A stretch of 64,000 bases of DNA from Sisyra terminalis. Lineage: Eukaryota; Arthropoda; Insecta; Neuroptera; Sisyridae. The position numbers were made by a program, and so were the translations under genes. Of the stretch, positions 59,111 to 64,000 are shown in pieces (the stretch's first letter is position 1; each line of letters begins with the position of its first letter). The stretch is taken from assembly GCA_958496175.1 (NCBI GenBank), contig OY292274.1:46262630-46326629 (forward strand). Direction: 5' to 3'. The notes beneath the pieces were generated by a model that saw only the letters and a list, made by a program, of their open reading frames with translations, was not told the origin of the DNA and made no database searches.

Positions 59111-60250
59111 ATTAAAATATGTTTCATTAAGTTTGCCCGAGCTTTTAACGTCTCCACTACGTTCGTACGCTCGTCAGATGCCCCTTTCTTTAAAATCTAG
59201 AAAAACAATGTACAGTTGTAAATTCTTGAGTACGTATACCAATAGTTACCAACAACGTGAAGCGGAAATGAGTAAAACATCTTATAATCATATTTCGATT
59301 ATATATTTTATTATTTCGTCATAAGTAAAAACATTGTGTTCTCAAATATTTTATTTGAAAAAAGGTGAGGAATTGAGTCCACGTTACGAGTCTTTAATCA
59401 AAAACTTCCCTTTCTTTGCAATCCAATTTATTTAGACGCTTGCCGTTTTCCTTTTGCACTTGTAAACAATTTATTTGCCCTGGAAATTCTCGACAATGAT
59501 TTCTATCTTCCTTTTTCATCTCAAAATAACATCACAAACTCAAAGCTTTACATTTATTTTTTTTGATTGTTGTTCACACACGAAAAAATCGAGTTTTTTG
59601 TGAAGCTCGCTCAACTCAAAAATCGTTAAACAATTTCATTTCTATTCTCCCGGTGTTCTACGATTCGATTCATCGGGCAGATATCGACGAATCGTCGGTG
59701 GTGGATATTAGTGTCATCAATTTCTTTTCGATTCGTTTAATTTATTTTTAAGACTTGGAAACTGAGTGTTAAATCTTAAGCCGCGACAGTAATGAAATAA
59801 AACTCTTTGAATCTGATTAAAGTGACTTAACGTCGAGGAGCCTCGTTTTCTTTTTTGAGTTTAAATTTAAGTTTGCTGAGATAAATCAATTGAGAAACTC
59901 AATGCTCGGGCCGGGTGAAATAAAGCTGTTAAGCTTTCGGAGCTTTCAATATCATTCTCCGTTCGTGTTTAATGTTGAAAGGAATGTAAGTTTCGAATAT
60001 GTGAAACGGCAGTTTGAAAGCATTAATTAAATTGTTTGTTAATTAAATACAAGGTGAAGGCTAAATCTAAAATGTATCTATTTCAACGATAATGGGGTTT
60101 TTAGACAAAATGGAGGAGCGGAACGAATCTTAAAGGCTTCGAGAAGGAATTGTGTGTTTGTTTTAAATAATTCATTCTCATATTCCTTGAGGATAATTGG
60201 GGATTTGAGTTGGCAAACGATGATTTAGCTTAGAGTTCGAAACTTTGCAG
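59111..60250. promoter_or_regulatory. GC-richer noncoding island
   Basis: Balanced composition over about 1.1 kb, with GAATCTGATTAAAGTGACTT near 59807, CTCGGGCCGGGTG near 59904 and GCATTAATTAAATTG near 60020. Short plus-strand frames (59133-59324, 59563-59751) carry no protein-like features. Candidate regulatory DNA. Confidence 0.22.
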
Positions 60251-61158
60251 AATCGTAGATCAGGAAAGAAGAACCAAAACAATATACAGAAAAACTTTTT
60301 TTTTATAACAAAACGATACATTACTTTGTTTCAACATATAACAAATAATATGAATGGTAGTTTTTTTTCAAATTTTATTTAATTTCTTTTAATAAAAATT
60401 TGATATAAAAAAACTATGTGAGCAAATATGTGAGTGGTAAAGAAAAACGGGTGCAGATTATAGTATTGACAAAATTGTATGAATTTTCAGTCGATGCACG
60501 TCTTTTCTTACCTATTATTCAAGGCATCTATCCATAACAATGAGATCAAAAATTTTTACAATTCGTTGATCTAGGAAAATTTAATTTACCAAAATATTAG
60601 TATAACTATAATGAAATTATAGGATAAATAATATTTTTAAATCACAAATTCCAGAAATCTTTATTATCATAATCAATAAGTAAATTGTCTTTTTAAATTG
60701 TACTAAATACGATATTGCCATTCCCTCTTGTCAATAGGGTTCTTACAGAAATAAGTCAAAGAAATTACTTAGAATTTTTAGAAAATTTTATTTTTGTCTT
60801 ATTCTATCCTTTCGTTCCTTCCTTAAAGTCGATTCAAGTTTTACGTGGTGTATTCTTACAATGTTACATTCGGTTTAGTCAAAACGGGTCATGGAAAAAA
60901 TCATGTCTTCCAAACGGCCATAAATATCTTCAGAATTTTCTTATTCCAAAGAGTAAACACTCATTATCATTCCATTCCACGTAAACATTCTAAAATTCAA
61001 CTATAAGCAATGCCGAATTTCAACTTCTCATGGATTTGAGAAGTCTTATTCATCAAGTTTATAATAACTAAAGCAAAAAAGATTAACAAATAAAAGGTTT
61101 TAAGAAACACAATACATTTTTTATCGAGGAAAAAAAACTATTTGAAAATAAGAAATTA
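60251..61158. other. AT-rich noncoding DNA
   Basis: No gene recognised; an 89-codon frame at 60715-60984 (+) has no motif I know. Confidence 0.4.
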
Positions 61159-61382
61159 GTTCAAGTTCCTTTTAGGTCGGTCAATATCTGGCAACGTTGC
61201 ATTTTTTACTTTGTTTTTTATTCTATTCGCGTTTTTTTTTATTAATTTAAATCTAATATAGTATTATTTTTTCATTTGTGGCTAAATTTTCATTATGGGC
61301 CGATTTATTCGCGAATTAAATTAAAAACATAGTTGAAAATGCAACGTTGTCAGATATTGACCGAGCAAAAAAGGAATTGAAC
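61159..61382. mobile_element. Palindromic MITE family B, copy 2
   Basis: The clearest copy. Inverted ends run from GTTCAAGTTCCTTTTAGGTC through GGTCAATATCTGGCAACG and TTGCATTTTTTACTTTG on the left; the right end has the complement ending AAAAAAGGAATTGAAC. TATTCGCG near both inner ends is shared with copies 1 and 3. About 224 bp, no coding frame. Confidence 0.85.
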
Positions 61383-62068
61383 CAGGAAATTTTATTATTT
61401 TCGGATTTATAAAAACATTTTACTTTGAAAATTAAAAATCAGATATTTCCTTCCCTCTAGAGGAAAATGAGTGAATTAAATATGAGTTACATACTGATTC
61501 CAACTCCAAACCTAGCAAAGTATAAATCGTATAAATGTAAAGTTCGATTTCTTTATATTTTTACAGATAATTTTAAGTATAGTGTTAACGAAAATAAATA
61601 GTTTCGTTCATTCATAATAATTGTAATTATAAAGTTTGAGAATTAATAGTTTTCAAGTACTTGAAAAGAAATATTATTTATTTTCTTACTATAAAGCTAA
61701 CAAATACTCAATACAAATTACAAATTTTGTAAATGTTTGACATTTTCAGAGATCAGAATATTGATTGATAACGCAAGTAATTATAATATGATCAATGAAT
61801 TTATAGTTAAAGAAATTAAGGGGTTTAAAGGAACTTATTTTCCTTTTATCTCCACTTTAAAATCGTTACAATTCGCTACAATTAACTGAAGAACTACTAG
61901 TGCCATCTTTACAGAAAATCTTTTATGCTTAGCAAATACTTAAACCACATTAGGCTAATAGTCGAAAATTCTAAGTAAGAAGGCTACAAGCCCTACAAGC
62001 GCTACAAGGTTCATGAAGATAATGGTGAAAATTTAATAGAATTGAAACAAAAAGGCGAAGAATATTTT
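61383..62068. other. AT-rich noncoding DNA
   Basis: Nothing recognised. Confidence 0.45.
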
Positions 62069-62303
62069 GCTCAAGCCCCATTCAGAAAAGTCACATCTGG
62101 CAACGTTGCATTTTCTACTTTGTTTTTTTTTATTCTATTCGCGATTGTTTTGTTAATATCAATTTAATTTAATTAATATAAATTTAATAATTTTGTCTTT
62201 TGTGGCTCATTATCATTATGGGCCGATTTATTCGCGAATTAAATTAAAAACAAAGTAGAAAATGCAATATCGCTAGATTTGACTGTTCTAAAAGGGACTT
62301 AAA
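62069..62303. mobile_element. Palindromic MITE family B, copy 3
   Basis: GGCAACGTTGCATTTTCTAC and TATTCTATTCGCG on the left, then ATTATGGGCCGATTTATTCG and AAAACAAAGTAGAAAATGCA on the right. It lies only about 690 bp from copy 2, in the same arrangement. Confidence 0.82.
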
Positions 62304-63486
62304 CCGAATTTTTCGCTAATTAATTGTTGGAAAACCCGTTTTCGGTAATTCCCTTCATTAAAAATGAACGACAACTTTGTTAAATGCTGTACATAAATTA
62401 GCTGATATCTTCAACCACTTACGAGAAACGTTATAAATATCTGAAAAACACGAGTTTAAGGGCTTTGAAATTGAAATCACATGAAAAAAATCGTTTTAAA
62501 GGTTCATTAAACTTTTGATAAATTATCCAATGACATTCCACACGGTTATGTGAAATAATCCCTTAAGAGTTTCTTAGTCGTTGACCAAATATTCACCTAA
62601 TTTATGAAGATAGCTTCACAAAAAATATATTTTTCAACATATTTTTTTAAATCTACTGATATCATTCACACTATACTACAAAATGTTACAATAAAAAATT
62701 CTATCAAAAGACATGTTCAATTTTGATTTGTTTAATGGCCTTATTTGCAATTGTTGATTTGCAGATTATAAAGATATGCTTTTCAATTATAAACTTATTT
62801 GTTTTATTGAAAAAATCGATGAAACATTGACGTTATGGACCATGTAATTGGTACAAAGAAATATAATTGGCTTAAATTGATATAATTGGAAGGTAACAAT
62901 TTAAAATTTGCTTTAATTTATAAACGTTTGAAGATTTAATTTCAACAGTTTTGGAATAAAATAATTTTTTAAATAAAAATTAATGCGAGTTCTTTTTTTA
63001 AATTGTTTAATTAATAGACATCGAAGTGATCTAAGAAATGTTGCAATGTAAAGTTTTTGCAAATTTGTAATTACCATTCGATAAAGATGAATTTAAGAAT
63101 AATTTTGGTACTTTTTATTTTGAGAACTGATAAATTGAAAGTTACACGTCCATTTTTTAATTTTAATTTATAACAATGAACAGTTGAATATAACATGCAG
63201 AAGTGCCATCTCTGAGGGAACTTATAAACTCTCAGCAAATACTCAAACCGTATTTGTCTAACATCCGAGGTATTTTAAATTCAAATTGAAATTAAAGAAT
63301 CGTTATATTTCCCAAATGTTTAATGATACCAAAAAAAAAATGGAAAAAATGCCTCTTTTTTTTATTTAAGGTGTCTTAACTATACTGAAATAAATTATTT
63401 AAAATACATCTAAGGCTAGTTATTCAAAAGCAGTTTCTACGAAAACTATAAAATAGAATTTTCGAAAGTTTTAAATGATTTTCCAG
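62304..63486. other. AT-rich noncoding DNA
   Basis: Nothing recognised. Confidence 0.45.
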
Positions 63487-63550
63487 GTTTGTTATCATCT
63501 AAATCCTAAAATTTTCTCAACTAACAAAATATTTTTGGACGCTTCACTTG
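63487..63550 (+). CDS. Candidate 64-bp internal exon
   Basis: TGATTTTCCAG| at 63486 is a good acceptor and TTG|GTAAGTATG at 63551 is an almost perfect donor. Between them only the first frame is open, reading CYHLNPKIFSTNKIFLDASL. The family is not recognised. Small size makes a chance coincidence possible. Confidence 0.3.
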
Positions 63551-63559
63551 GTAAGTATG

Positions 63560-64000
63560 TTTAATCTTTAACTATATTTACATTAAAATTATAACAATAA
63601 TAAAGTTAAATTGAAATATTTATGAATAATACGCAACATTTAAATATAAACAAAACCTCATAAACAAAAGTTTAACCATTGAGAAAACATGTTTTACAAC
63701 TCACATTTCTAAAGTTATTTATTATTTTTTCTTCACCAAAATCGTAAATTATTATTTCTCACTAATAGAAAATTGAAATTTTATTAGGCGAAAATAAATT
63801 CGTTTGTTAAATATGGTTCTATTTCAATAGTGCATCGATACTTTTATCTTAATCTAAAACTGATTTTCTTAAAGGCAGAAAAATTCATTATATTTCAAAA
63901 CAATTTTTGATATTTTCACGGTACAAACTCCGTATTGTAATTACATTTATTTTTGTTCAATGAGCAGACGTCCCACATTAGGTTGATAAGGTTTTTCCGA
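63560..64000. other. AT-rich noncoding DNA
   Basis: Nothing recognised up to the end of the window. Confidence 0.45.

Overview
The window looks like AT-rich euarthropod, probably insect, nuclear DNA. No complete protein-coding gene is visible. The evidence is two canonical eukaryotic tRNA-Phe genes without encoded CCA, a tRNA-derived SINE family, remnants of LINE, Jockey, Helitron, hAT, Tc/mariner-like and pogo/Tigger-like elements, LTR-like sequences, and long A/T-rich stretches. A beetle or related insect is a guess only. The longest open frames are about 110 codons and mostly do not resemble proteins, so most of the 64 kb is intergenic or a very long intron.

Layout. At 0-14 kb there is AT-rich DNA with scattered SINEs, a short palindromic MITE family and GC-richer islands (about 2.8, 4.2-4.9 and 13.1-14.0 kb) that look like regulatory or conserved noncoding DNA. 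At 14.3-16.35 kb there is a transposon graveyard: a LINE reverse-transcriptase remnant split by a Jockey fragment, followed by a small hAT. At 17.5-22.6 kb there is a (TA)n palindrome, a hAT element with an 8-bp target duplication and a decayed Helitron. The 25-31 kb part holds a direct-repeat pair, an LTR-like sequence, a repeat with internal units and a palindrome of about 690 bp. At 32-38 kb there are exon-like fragments, LINE debris, SINEs and a foldback element. At 40-53 kb there are DDE transposase remnants, a MITE inserted in a SINE, a second foldback element and further MITEs. A GC-rich block at 55.3 kb is the best candidate promoter or first exon. At 56.6-57.2 kb two identical tRNA-Phe genes sit head-to-head inside an inverted duplication. 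A broken THAP domain, a second LTR-like copy, more GC-richer DNA and two palindromic MITEs follow.

Function. The only genes I consider intact are the two divergent tRNA-Phe(GAA) genes, each with internal A/B boxes and a downstream T-run. The most unusual recurring theme is a set of foldback elements that carry a CTGAWGA...GAAA signature, which resembles a degenerate hammerhead-ribozyme core. All repeat boundaries and similarities were found by eye; no percent identities or database hits were computed.
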